NCBI RefSeq assembly: GCF_965342175.1
Contig: NZ_CBDRBL010000010.1
Span: forward strand, 1-64,000
Source of the DNA: Actinacidiphila sp965342175
GTDB lineage: Bacteria > Actinomycetota > Actinomycetes > Streptomycetales > Streptomycetaceae
Direction: 5' to 3'
Length of the DNA stretch: 64,000 nucleotides
The notes under the pieces are model-generated. The model made no database searches. It saw only the letters and a program-made list of their open reading frames with translations, and was not told where the DNA came from. Below are positions 16,912-25,215 of the stretch, piece by piece. The first letter of the stretch is position 1, and the number at the start of each line of letters is the position of its first letter. The position numbers and the translations under genes are program-made.

Positions 16912-18030
16912 TCAGGCGGCCTGGTGGTGGGCCAGTTCGGCGTGCGGGTCGGCCATGCCCGGGGGTGGCGTGGGGTCGGCGTGCACCAGGGCGGCGGTCA
17001 GCCGGGGAACGGCGTGCAGCAGCGCGTGCTCGGCCGCGACGGCGACGTGGTGTGCCTGACGCACGGTGAGGTCACCGTCGACGACCACGGCGACCTCGGC
17101 GCGCAGCCGGTGCCCGATCCAGCGCAGGCGCAGTTCGGGCACCGTCCGGACCCCCGGCACCTGGCGCAGGGCGTGCTCCGCCGCGTCGACCAGCGCCGGG
17201 TCGACGGCATCCATGACGCGTCGGAAGACCTCCCGCGCGGCGTCCCGGAGCACCAGCAGGATCGCCGCGGTGATGGCGAGGCCGACGATCGGGTCCGCCA
17301 GGCGCCATCCCACCGCGGCGCCCCCGGCGCCGAGCAGCACGGCCAGCGAGGTGAAGCCGTCGGTGCGGGCGTGGAGGCCGTCGGCGACGAGCGCCGCCGA
17401 GCCGATCCTCCGCCCGACGCGGACGCGGTAGCGGGCCACCCATTCGTTGCCGAGGAAGCCGATCACGGCCGCGGCGGCCACGGCGGGCAGGTAGGCGACG
17501 TCCCTGGGGTGCAGAAGCCGGTCCAGGGCGGTCCAGGCGGCGAAGCCTGCCGACGCGGTGATGGTCAGGACGATGGCGAGCCCGGCGAGGTCCTCGGCCC
17601 GGCCGTAGCCGTAGGTGAAGCGCCGCGTGGCGGCGCGCCGCCCGATGACGAAGGCGACGCCGAGGGGCAGCGCGGTGAGGGCGTCGGCGGCGTTGTGCGC
17701 GGTGTCGCCGAGGAGGGCGACCGAGCCGGACAGGACGACGACCACCGCCTGGGCCACGGCGGTGGCGCCGAGGACGGCGAGCGAGATCCACAGGGCCCGC
17801 ATGCCCTCGGCGGAGGACTCCAGGGCCCGGTCCACCTTGTCGGCGGAGTCGTGTGAGTGGGGGTGCGGCAGGTGCGCCGGCCGGCGGCGCAGGCTGGGCC
17901 GGCCCCGTCGGCCGCCGTGGCCGTGGGCGTGGCCGAGGTTCCGCGCGTGCGCGTGGTCCCGGACGGGTTCGTGGTCGTGTGAGTGCCGGCCGTTCATGGG
18001 GAGCCGCCTTCCGGGGGCCGGGGTGGACAT
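16912..18030 (-). CDS. CDF-family cation efflux transporter, divergent from an ArsR regulator
   Basis: 372 residues. The His-rich N terminus (HSHDHEPVRDHAHARN, then HAHGHGG and HPHSHD) suggests a metal buffer. It is followed by a CDF membrane domain with metal motifs HNAAD (helix 2) and HARTD (helix 5) and a cytoplasmic domain rich in His near the end. It differs clearly from the CzcD-like protein at 13.35 kb. ATGs at 18030 and 17997 both have GGAAGG-like sites. The divergent ArsR gene and palindrome at 18053-18068 indicate metal-induced expression. Confidence 0.9.
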   Translation of the reverse strand: MSTPAPGRRLPMNGRHSHDHEPVRDHAHARNLGHAHGHGGRRGRPSLRRRPAHLPHPHSHDSADKVDRALESSAEGMRALWISLAVLGATAVAQAVVVVLSGSVALLGDTAHNAADALTALPLGVAFVIGRRAATRRFTYGYGRAEDLAGLAIVLTITASAGFAAWTALDRLLHPRDVAYLPAVAAAAVIGFLGNEWVARYRVRVGRRIGSAALVADGLHARTDGFTSLAVLLGAGGAAVGWRLADPIVGLAITAAILLVLRDAAREVFRRVMDAVDPALVDAAEHALRQVPGVRTVPELRLRWIGHRLRAEVAVVVDGDLTVRQAHHVAVAAEHALLHAVPRLTAALVHADPTPPPGMADPHAELAHHQAA

Positions 18031-18052
18031 GGTTCGAGCCTTCCCCGATTAT

Positions 18053-18068
18053 GTGCGTATGAACGCAC
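18053..18068. promoter_or_regulatory. ArsR-type operator between the CDF and arsR-type genes
   Basis: GTGCGT-ATGA-ACGCAC is a perfect 6-4-6 palindrome in the 28-bp gap between divergent starts, overlapping the first candidate ATG of the regulator (18059). A CATAAT element on the minus strand (18053-18048) could be the CDF -10. The regulator should repress both genes from here. Confidence 0.65.
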
Positions 18069-18070
18069 GC

Positions 18071-18418
18071 ATGCACCTATCACCTGCGCATGGTGCGCAT
18101 CCGCGAGAGACGGGCGTCGACCACTACGCCCGCGGTGCGGAGATCCTCGGTCTGCTCGCGGACCGCACCCGCCTCGCCGTGCTGCACACGCTGACCGAGG
18201 GGGAGGCCGACGTCTCCTCGCTGACCGCGCGGGTGGGCGCGGCGCGTCCCGCCGTCAGCCAGCACCTGGCCAAGCTCCGGATCGCGGGCCTGGTCTCCGC
18301 CCGTAAGGAGGGCCGCCGGGTCGTGTACACACTCTCCGACGGCCATCTGCGTCGGCTCATCGACGAAGTGCTCAACCTGGCGGACCACCGTCTGAGCGGC
18401 ACACCGCAGCACGCCTGA
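18071..18418 (+). CDS. ArsR/SmtB-family metalloregulator
   Basis: Winged-helix repressor of 115 residues from the ATG at 18071, or 119 from 18059. The core is ILGLLADRTRLAVLHTL, then VSSLTARVGAARPAVSQHLAKLRIAGLV (recognition helix) and GRRVVYTL (wing), all typical of SmtB/CzrA-like sensors. His residues near the C terminus (ADHRLSGTPQHA) and the N-terminal His could bind metal. It diverges from the CDF exporter and should release its operator on binding Zn, Ni, Co or Cd; the metal is not decidable here. The downstream His-rich peptide gene may belong to the same response. Confidence 0.9.
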   Translation: MHLSPAHGAHPRETGVDHYARGAEILGLLADRTRLAVLHTLTEGEADVSSLTARVGAARPAVSQHLAKLRIAGLVSARKEGRRVVYTLSDGHLRRLIDEVLNLADHRLSGTPQHA

Positions 18419-18456
18419 GACCGGTCCTCGGCACTTGATGGCGTAAGGTGCGCCCT

Positions 18457-18831
18457 GTGCGAGGCCGCCACCGCGGAACATGTCCACCGTTCCTCGTCGC
18501 GCTACTGGCCGCATTCTGCTTCGCCGTGGCCGGCTGGCCCGCGCACGTCCACCACGGGCCCCGCGCACACGTCCATCTGACGGACGTGAAGGAGAAACCC
18601 CACCCCGCCGCTCCCCACCACCCCGGCGAGGACTGCACCCCGGGCTCCTTCGAGCTGCCGGGGTCGCGCACCGGGCCACGCGAGAACGGAACGGGGCCCA
18701 CGCAGATCGGAGCCTGCGCAGCGACGCCCGGGCGGCTGCCCGCCGCGCACAACACGCCGGGGAGCGGCCCGGCCCCCGGCGCCCGCATAGCGACCGCGGC
18801 GCCGTCCGTCCTCAGCGTCTGGCGTATCTAG
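18457..18831 (+). CDS. small His-rich secreted protein
   Basis: 124 residues from a GTG at 18457. A hydrophobic segment (FLVALLAAFCFAVAG) is followed by a His cluster (HVHHGPRAHVHLTDV, then HPAAPHHPGED) and a low-complexity Pro/Gly tail. A TAAGGT element ends 7 nt before the GTG, fitting a leaderless Streptomyces transcript; no ribosome site is needed then. It follows the ArsR gene by 38 bp. A periplasmic or surface metal-binding role is inferred from composition and neighbours. The family is unknown to me. Confidence 0.5.
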   Translation: MRGRHRGTCPPFLVALLAAFCFAVAGWPAHVHHGPRAHVHLTDVKEKPHPAAPHHPGEDCTPGSFELPGSRTGPRENGTGPTQIGACAATPGRLPAAHNTPGSGPAPGARIATAAPSVLSVWRI

Positions 18832-18935
18832 AGCGTGTCCGCCCGGACCGGCTGACGGTCCCTCACCCCGCCCGTCCCGTCGGACGGCGGGTGAGCCGCG
18901 CACGGCATCCCTCATGACACCAGAAGGCGGACATT

Positions 18936-20036
18936 ATGTACGAGCCCACCACCGGCCGCGACCTCGCCTCCGCGGTCGGCGACACCCCCCTGCTGTGGAT
19001 CTCCGACCCCCTGACCCCGCCCGGCCGCGGCTTCTGGGCGAAACTCGAGGGCGCCAACCCCGGCGGCCTCGAGGACCGCGCCGCCGTCCACATGGTCGGC
19101 CGCGCGCGCGACCGCGGCGACCTCCTCCCCGGCGCCACCATCGTGGCGTCCACCAGCGGCGCCTTCGGCCTGGGACTCGTACTCGCCGGACGGGTTCACG
19201 GCCACCCCGTGACGCTTGTGACCGACCCGGACCTGGAGCCGGACATGAAGCGCCTGCTGCGCTCCCGGGGCGCCCGTCTCCACATCGTCCGCGACGACCA
19301 CCCCTACGAGGGCTGGCAGGAGGCCTGCCGCCGGCGCGTGAGGGAACTCCTCGAGCAGGATCCGGACGCGTGGTGCCCCGACCCGTACGACAACCCCGAC
19401 AACGCGGACGCCTACGCACCCCTGGCCGCGGAGCTGAGCGAGCGGCTGGGCCGGGTGGACGTCCTGGTCGCCGCCGTCGGCACGGGCGGGCACTCGGCGG
19501 GCGTCAGCCGGGCACTGCGCGCCGCCAACCCCGCTCTGCACGTCATCGGTGTGGACTCCGTCGGCTCGGTCACCTTCGGCCAGCCCGTCAGGCCCCGCCT
19601 CGCACGGGGCATCGGCAGCAGCATCCACTCCCGCAACGTGGCGTACGAGGAGTTCGCCGAGGTGCACTGGGTCGCCCCGGCCGAAGCCGTCCACACCTGC
19701 CGCGCCCTGGCGCGCTCCCACTACGCGTCGGGCGGCTGGAGCGTCGGCGCCGTCGCCCTCGTCGCCGGCTGGGCCGCCCGCACCCACCCCTCCGGGGCGC
19801 GCATCGTGGCCGTCTTCCCCGAGGGCCCGCACCGCTATCTCTCCACGATCTACGACGACGACTACTGCCGGGACCGCGGGCTGCTCGGCGCCGCCCCCGC
19901 CACGCATCCCACGGAGATCGCCTCGCCCACCGACGCCGAGGCCACCTCCTGGAGCCGCTGCCGCACCGTGATCAACCCCGTGGCGTCCCTCGTCGCCCCG
20001 CCGGCGTACTCCGCGCAGGCGCCCGAGGCCGTGTGA
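18936..20036 (+). CDS. cysteine-synthase-like PLP-fold protein lacking the PLP lysine
   Basis: 366 residues, fold type II PLP family. It aligns with Streptomyces PLP-dependent cysteine synthase family proteins over its length: STSGAFGLGL (substrate loop), VGTGGHSAG (phosphate loop), SSIHSRNV, ASGGWSVGAVALVAGW and FPEGPHRYLSTIYDDDYC. The lysine motif usually reads NPGGMKDR; here it is NPGGLEDR, so position 46 is Glu (GAG) instead of the Schiff-base Lys. Ordinary cysteine-synthase chemistry is therefore unlikely. AAGGCGG precedes the ATG. A strong terminator follows at 20057. Confidence 0.85.
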   Translation: MYEPTTGRDLASAVGDTPLLWISDPLTPPGRGFWAKLEGANPGGLEDRAAVHMVGRARDRGDLLPGATIVASTSGAFGLGLVLAGRVHGHPVTLVTDPDLEPDMKRLLRSRGARLHIVRDDHPYEGWQEACRRRVRELLEQDPDAWCPDPYDNPDNADAYAPLAAELSERLGRVDVLVAAVGTGGHSAGVSRALRAANPALHVIGVDSVGSVTFGQPVRPRLARGIGSSIHSRNVAYEEFAEVHWVAPAEAVHTCRALARSHYASGGWSVGAVALVAGWAARTHPSGARIVAVFPEGPHRYLSTIYDDDYCRDRGLLGAAPATHPTEIASPTDAEATSWSRCRTVINPVASLVAPPAYSAQAPEAV

Positions 20037-20056
20037 CCGGAGAGCTGCCGCGGACG

Positions 20057-20097
20057 CGGCCGGGTCCGCCGTACCGCCGGCACGGCGGACCCGGCCG
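20057..20097. terminator. strong terminator after the cysteine-synthase-like gene
   Basis: A perfect 16-bp stem (20057-20072 with 20082-20097) with a 9-nt loop, 21 bp past the stop codon. No T-tract. Confidence 0.8.
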
Positions 20098-20556
20098 TCC
20101 ACGAGGGCGTGGACCGGGGCGGCCACACGTCCGCCGGGAGTGACCGTCAGGTGAGCCGAGCCCGTATCGCGCGGCGGCGTCGCCGGCATTCCGGTACCCG
20201 CGGATTCCGTTCGGCGGCTCGGTGCCGGCGGTCGTCCTGGAAGGCACGACGGGCACGGCGGCGCACGGCCTTTTCCCCTGTGACCGCAATTCCACGGCGG
20301 CACCATCGCGACGGACCGCCCCGGCAGGCCGGCGGCGACGGAACGCACGTCAGTGCCTCGGTCCCGGCGGCCGAGGCGCTGCGCCGCGCCGTACCGGGGT
20401 GAACACAGCGGACGGGCGCTTGAACGCCAGGAATACGGAAGGTGAATTTCCCCGCGTTTGTGAGGCATAAGTCACCATTGCCCGCCTGAGCGTGCCCTCA
20501 GGGCCGTGTGAGAATGCTTGCGTACACGCCCTGAACCAGAGAGCAAGATACTTCTG
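20098..20556. other. intergenic region, no gene seen
   Basis: About 460 bp. No frame has plausible protein composition. The less GC-rich stretch 20420-20480 upstream of the LuxR-type gene is the likeliest promoter zone. Confidence 0.5.
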
Positions 20557-23343
20557 ATGCAACCCTCGGTGTACATGGCCGACGTCGACAGCGACACGCC
20601 CCAAGTGGTGGGGCGCGCGGGGGACGTGGAGCGGATCGAGGGACTGCTCGGCTCGGTCGAGTCCGGCGGTGCGGTGCTGCTGTACGGCGATCCCGGTGTG
20701 GGCAAGACGGCGCTGCTGGGCCACCTCGCCCACAGGGCGCTGGCGGCCGGCGCCAGGGTGCTGCGGGCGGCGGGCACGGAGTCCGAGAAGGACGTCGAGT
20801 ACGCGGCGCTCAACCAGCTTCTCTTCCCCCTGTGGGAGGAGACGGACCCGCAGGAGCTGGACGGGGCGCACCGCGAGGCCCTCCGTGTGGCCCTCGGCTT
20901 CGGCGAGGGGGCCCCGGCCGAGCGGTACCTCGTCTCCAACGCGGCCCTGGTGCTGCTGCGCCGGGCGGCAGCCGCGGCGCCGGTCCTGCTCGTCGTCGAC
21001 GACATCCAGGTGGTGGACCGCGCCAGCGCCGCGGTGCTGAAATTCGTCGCCCGCCGGCTCGCGGGCAGCAGCGTCACGTTCCTGGCCGCCTCGCGCAAGG
21101 GACGCGGCGGGTGCGTCGGATCCGGTGTGGGAGCCGAGCACGAGGTCCTGCCGCTGGACGAGGAGGCGGCGCGGCTCCTGGTCGGCGCCGCCCACCCCGA
21201 CCTCGCCGGCCAGGTCACCGAATGCGTCCTCGCCGTGGCACAGGGCAATCCCCTGGCGCTGGTCGAGCTGCCGGCGGCACTGACCGGTCCGCAGCGCGCG
21301 GGGCTGGAGCGCCGCCCGACAGCGCTGCCGCTCACCCGGCGTCTGATCCAGGCCTTCGGCTCGTGCGTGGCGAACCTTCCCGAGAGGACACGGCGGGTGC
21401 TGCTGGTGCCCGCGCTGGAGGGGACGGGTGACCTCACCGTCGTCCAGCGCGCGGCGCGGAGGCTCGACGACGGGGCCGACCTGGACGATCTGGAGGCCGC
21501 CGAGCGCGACGGCCTCGTACGGATCGAGGAGAACGACCACCGCGTCACCTTCCGGCACCCGCTCTTCCGTGCCGCGGTCATCGACGCGTCCACCTCCGCT
21601 GAACGCCGGCGCGTGCACAGCGAGCTCGCCGAGGTACTGCGCGACCGGCCCCATCAGCGGGCGTGGCACCTGGGGGAGGCATGCGTCGAACAGGACGAGG
21701 ACGTGGCCGCGCTGCTGGAGGACACCGCGCACCGGGTCCTGCGCCGCGGCGACGCCCTGGCCGCGATCCGGGGCCTCACCAAGGCCGCGCACCTGAGCCC
21801 CGGCGCTGCCGACCGGGGTCGCCGGCTGGCCGCGGCGGCCTACCTCCGCACGGACGCCTCCGGCGAACTGACCATGGCCTCGCGCATCCTGGACGACGCC
21901 CGGCCCCTCGGGTCCGACGACCGCGCGTCCCTCTACTCGACGGCGGTCGCGGTGCACCGGATGCTCGACGGCGATGGCGACATCGATACGGCCCACCGTA
22001 TGCTCCTCGGCGCGATCGAGAAGGCCGACCTCACTCACGCGACCTGCGACCCGGCCCTGGAGGAGGCCCTCTACCTGCTGCTGATGCTGTGCACCCTGGG
22101 CGGCCGGGAGGAGCTGTGGTCGCCCTTCCGCACGATCGTGGACCGGCTCGGGCCGGACGTGCCCTGCCTGCTGGCGGTCAACGTCGCCACCCAGGGCGAT
22201 CCGGCACGCACGGCGCTGCCGGCCCTGGGCGATCTGGAGAAACTCCTCACGGACCTGCCCCAGGAGACCTCCCCGGCCAGGATCACGCGGATCGGCTCCG
22301 CGGGCATCGCCGTCGACCGGGTCACCGGAGTGCGCGACGCCATAGCGCGTGTCCCGTCCCGGGGGCGCCGGCAGATCGTCACCCTGCCGCTTCTGTGCAC
22401 GGAGGCGTTCCTCGCGGGCCGGTGGGACGAGGCGGCCGAGCTCGCCGACCACGGGGTGCGGCTGTGCAAGGAGCACGCCTTCGAGGCCGTCTCCTGGTAC
22501 TTCCGGTACTACAAGGCCGCCATCGCGGCGGCGCGCGGCGAAGCCCGCAGCGCTGAGGAGACGGCCGACGCCATGGCCCTGTGGGGCGCGTCCCGCGGCG
22601 CCCGGCACCTGGTGACCCTCGCGGAGCACGTCCGGGTGCTCGTCGCCCAGGGGGAGGGCGACTTCGAACGCGCCTACCGGCACGCGGTCGCCATCAGCCC
22701 GGCCGGCGAGCTGGCCTCCTACACGCCGGTGGCGCTGCTGGTGATCGGGGACACGGTGGAGGCGGCCGTACGCACCCAGCGTCCCGCCGAGGCCGCCGCC
22801 CACGTGGCCGCCGCCCGGCACGCCCGGATCGCCGAGATCTCCTCGCGCAGGGCCATGCTCGTCGACGCGTCCGCGGCGATGGCGGCCGAGGCGGACGAGG
22901 AGGCGATCGAGCTGTTCGAGCGGGCGCTGTCGCATCCCGGGATCCAGCAGTGGCCCTTCTGCCTGGCACGGGTGACCCTCGCCTACGGGGAACGGCTGCG
23001 CAAGGCGAGGTCGACGACCGACGCGAGGGCGTCGCTGAGCGCGGCGCTGGCGACCTTCGAGCTACTCGGCGCGCGCCCGTGGGTGGAGCGGGCCAGACGC
23101 AGCCTGCAGGCGACGGGATGGATGGTCAAGCGCGCCGGGGGCCCGGAGTCGGTCAGCCTCACGCCACAGGAGCTCGAGATCGCCCATCTCGCGGCCTCGG
23201 GTCTCACCAACAAGCAGATCGCCGAGCGGCTCTACCTCTCCCCCCGCACCGTGGGCGGCCACCTGGGCCGGGTCTTCCCCAAGCTCGGCATCACCTCCCG
23301 GGCGGCGCTTCGCGACGCACTGACGGGCCTGGCGGAGCGCTGA
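20557..23343 (+). CDS. large ATP-binding LuxR-family transcriptional regulator (LAL type)
   Basis: 928 residues from the ATG at 20557; the frame is open to a TTG at 20518 and the start is uncertain. N-terminal AAA/NB-ARC-like ATPase: Walker A GDPGVGKTALL, Walker B LLVVDDIQ. A long helical TPR-like middle follows, then a C-terminal LuxR helix-turn-helix (SLTPQELEIAHLAASGLTN, KQIAERLYLSPRTVGGHLGR). Such regulators in Streptomyces control metabolite or sugar genes in response to ATP and an unknown ligand. It is followed by a terminator; no target operon is evident. Confidence 0.92.
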   Translation: MQPSVYMADVDSDTPQVVGRAGDVERIEGLLGSVESGGAVLLYGDPGVGKTALLGHLAHRALAAGARVLRAAGTESEKDVEYAALNQLLFPLWEETDPQELDGAHREALRVALGFGEGAPAERYLVSNAALVLLRRAAAAAPVLLVVDDIQVVDRASAAVLKFVARRLAGSSVTFLAASRKGRGGCVGSGVGAEHEVLPLDEEAARLLVGAAHPDLAGQVTECVLAVAQGNPLALVELPAALTGPQRAGLERRPTALPLTRRLIQAFGSCVANLPERTRRVLLVPALEGTGDLTVVQRAARRLDDGADLDDLEAAERDGLVRIEENDHRVTFRHPLFRAAVIDASTSAERRRVHSELAEVLRDRPHQRAWHLGEACVEQDEDVAALLEDTAHRVLRRGDALAAIRGLTKAAHLSPGAADRGRRLAAAAYLRTDASGELTMASRILDDARPLGSDDRASLYSTAVAVHRMLDGDGDIDTAHRMLLGAIEKADLTHATCDPALEEALYLLLMLCTLGGREELWSPFRTIVDRLGPDVPCLLAVNVATQGDPARTALPALGDLEKLLTDLPQETSPARITRIGSAGIAVDRVTGVRDAIARVPSRGRRQIVTLPLLCTEAFLAGRWDEAAELADHGVRLCKEHAFEAVSWYFRYYKAAIAAARGEARSAEETADAMALWGASRGARHLVTLAEHVRVLVAQGEGDFERAYRHAVAISPAGELASYTPVALLVIGDTVEAAVRTQRPAEAAAHVAAARHARIAEISSRRAMLVDASAAMAAEADEEAIELFERALSHPGIQQWPFCLARVTLAYGERLRKARSTTDARASLSAALATFELLGARPWVERARRSLQATGWMVKRAGGPESVSLTPQELEIAHLAASGLTNKQIAERLYLSPRTVGGHLGRVFPKLGITSRAALRDALTGLAER

Positions 23344-23377
23344 CCCGGGAGGTGCGGCCCGCCGGGCGTGCTGTGTG

Positions 23378-23410
23378 GCCTGCCGCACGGGGTAGGACGG
23401 TGCGGCAGGC
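23378..23410. terminator. terminator after the first LuxR-type gene
   Basis: A perfect 10-bp stem GCCTGCCGCA/TGCGGCAGGC with a 13-nt loop, 35 bp past the stop codon. Confidence 0.75.
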
Positions 23411-23525
23411 GCCTGGCGTGGCCGTGCGCTGATGCGGGGGCCGCGCCGAGCGGCGCGCTGACGCTGATCCCGCTGTCGTGGGCCTCACCGGCGGGGAGGT
23501 CTCCGAGCAGGTCTGTCCCTGCCCC

Positions 23526-23725
23526 CGCACCGAGTACCGGCTGGACCTGACCACCGCCCGTACCTCGGACGACTGGCGTCTCGCCACCGGCCCCCGCGCC
23601 TCGTGGAGGTTCCGCTCGGGCACGCGGCGCAGCCGGCCGCGCTGCCGCTGCTGCAGGTCGACCACGCCGTGCCGGTCGACACCCGCGACGCGGTGGCCCC
23701 CGCCCGCCGCCACGACCTGGTCCCG
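23526..23725 (+). pseudogene. decayed C-terminal piece of an S8 peptidase or its detached module
   Basis: One frame reads TEYRLDLTTARTSDDW, then ASWRFRSG up to 23620. A second frame continues HAAQPAALPLLQVDHAVP from 23621, then RDAVAPARRHDL to about 23719. Joined, they reproduce the module near the C terminus of Streptomyces S8 peptidases; compare AEWRFRS, then LPLYAVRMAPELDEW, in the 61.0-64.0 kb peptidase. Joining needs one restored base near 23620. No peptidase domain or start codon precedes it, so it is a remnant. The rest of 23411-23909 shows nothing supported. Confidence 0.6.
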
Positions 23726-23909
23726 TCGGCGGCCACGCCTTCGCGGCTTCTGCACGGGCGGGCAAAGGCGCGTGCACGGCGGGGCAAGGCGCCCGGCGTG
23801 AGCCCTCCTACGGTCGAGATGTCCCCCACACATGGGGTGCCACGGCACGGGGCCGGGAGCGCTCGTGGGATCCGCCGTTACCGGTCCCGCGCACGGAGTT
23901 GAGGAAGTG

Positions 23910-24992
23910 ATGCCTATGCCCGACATCGAACAGTTCGAGGAGGAGCCGGGTGGCGACCGGCCCAGGCGGCCCATGGCGGTCGCAGGGAGTGTGGCGTGGA
24001 TCCTTGCGTTGATCGCGGTATGCGTGACCCTGCCGTTCTACGAGCACCCGAGTCTCGTGTGCGGGCTGGCACCCCTGGTCACCGCGGGAGTGGTGGCGGT
24101 GGTGATGGGGCGCGTGAAGGACCGGTACCGACACGGCGCGGCGCGAGCGCGTGCCGTGTCGGACACGGTGCGGCGGACCCTGCTGCGGCCGCTCCCCGAG
24201 CGCATCGGCGCTCTGGAGCTGGCCTCCGTCTACCGGCCCTGCGGGGGGCGGGGACAGGTCGGCGGGGACCTCTACGCCGTTGCGCGGAGAGGCCGGACGA
24301 CCCGACTGATCATCGGTGACGTGTGCGGCAAGGGACTGCACACCTTCGAGGACGTCGCCGCCGTGCTCGGGGCGTTCCGGGAGTGGGCCCCGCGCGCCGC
24401 GACCCTGGGCGAGCTGTCGGCACGCCTGGAGGAGAGCTTCCTGCGGCACCTCGCCGAGACCGACGGCGCTGTCCGCGACACGGACGAGCGCTTCGTGACC
24501 GCACTGCTCTTGGAGGTGTGCGAGGGCGAGCAGTGCGCACGGATGATCAACCACGGTCATCCGCCGCCGGTGCGGGCGAGTCGGGGTGACGTCGCCCTGG
24601 TGGCGGGCTGTCCCTCGCCCCCCTTGGGACTGCACGCCCTGCGCGGGTGCGGCGCCATCGAGGAGTGCTTCGAACTGGCTCCCGGTGACACGCTGCTGCT
24701 CTACACCGACGGGCTCGTCGAGGCGCGCGACGCCGCCGGCGACTGCTACCCGCTGCTGGACCGCGCGACGGCGTGGCGGTGGGTGCGGCAGGACCCCGCG
24801 CACCACGAGTGTCCCTGCCTGACGGACGCGTTGGGGGAGATCCTCCGGGACCTCGTCCGACACGCCGGTGCGCTCCCGGAGGACGATCTCGCGATGGTCG
24901 CGCTGACCCGGACGAAGGAGCCGGCCGCTGCGCTCTCCGGGACCCCTGGCACGGTCTTCCGTGAGGGAACGGGGCAGCTGCGGCAGGACTGA
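23910..24992 (+). CDS. membrane PP2C-type (SpoIIE) serine phosphatase
   Basis: 360 residues from the ATG at 23910 (a second ATG at 23916 has better spacing to GAGGAA). Two membrane helices occupy about residues 24-40 and 47-64, followed by a SpoIIE/PP2C domain: LASVYRPCGGRGQVGGDLYAV is the first metal-binding block, IIGDVCGKG the second, INHGHPPP the third, and LLLYTDGLVEAR and PEDDLAMV the last. These enzymes dephosphorylate STAS anti-anti-sigma factors; a STAS protein is encoded at 52.57 kb, but any pairing is unproven. Its 5' neighbour is a decayed gene piece. Confidence 0.92.
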   Translation: MPMPDIEQFEEEPGGDRPRRPMAVAGSVAWILALIAVCVTLPFYEHPSLVCGLAPLVTAGVVAVVMGRVKDRYRHGAARARAVSDTVRRTLLRPLPERIGALELASVYRPCGGRGQVGGDLYAVARRGRTTRLIIGDVCGKGLHTFEDVAAVLGAFREWAPRAATLGELSARLEESFLRHLAETDGAVRDTDERFVTALLLEVCEGEQCARMINHGHPPPVRASRGDVALVAGCPSPPLGLHALRGCGAIEECFELAPGDTLLLYTDGLVEARDAAGDCYPLLDRATAWRWVRQDPAHHECPCLTDALGEILRDLVRHAGALPEDDLAMVALTRTKEPAAALSGTPGTVFREGTGQLRQD

Positions 24993-25215
24993 TCAGCTGT
25001 CGGATTGCTGATGGAGGAAGCCGGTGGCCTGCAGGGGTGCAGCCTGCAGGCCGCCGGCCTGTCGCCATTCGGCGGGGGAGTGACCGTAGACCGCCCGGAA
25101 GCTGCGGCTGAAGTGGGCGTGGCCGGCGAAGCCCCACCGGTGCGCGACGGCCGTCACGGTCTGCTGCTCCGGTTCCGGCCGGACGCTCAGGCGCCGACGC
25201 GAGGGGGCCAGGTCG
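24993..25215 (-). pseudogene. C-terminal fragment of an AraC-family regulator
   Basis: The frame ending at 24993 reads VTAVAHRWGFAGHAHFSRSF, then RAVYGHSPAEWRQ, the second helix-turn-helix and C-terminal signature of AraC/XylS regulators. It lacks the ligand domain and first helix-turn-helix, and the matching part (from about 25215, RRRLSVRPEPEQQ) overlaps the 3' end of the hemerythrin-like gene in another frame. It therefore cannot be a complete gene and is read as the remnant of a deletion joint. Confidence 0.65.
25026..25052. terminator. hairpin between convergent phosphatase and hemerythrin genes
   Basis: A perfect 10-bp repeat GGCCTGCAGG/CCTGCAGGCC with a 7-nt loop, lengthened by flanking CCGG/CCGG after a mismatch. 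It lies inside the tail of the AraC fragment and could terminate both convergent genes. Confidence 0.5.
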
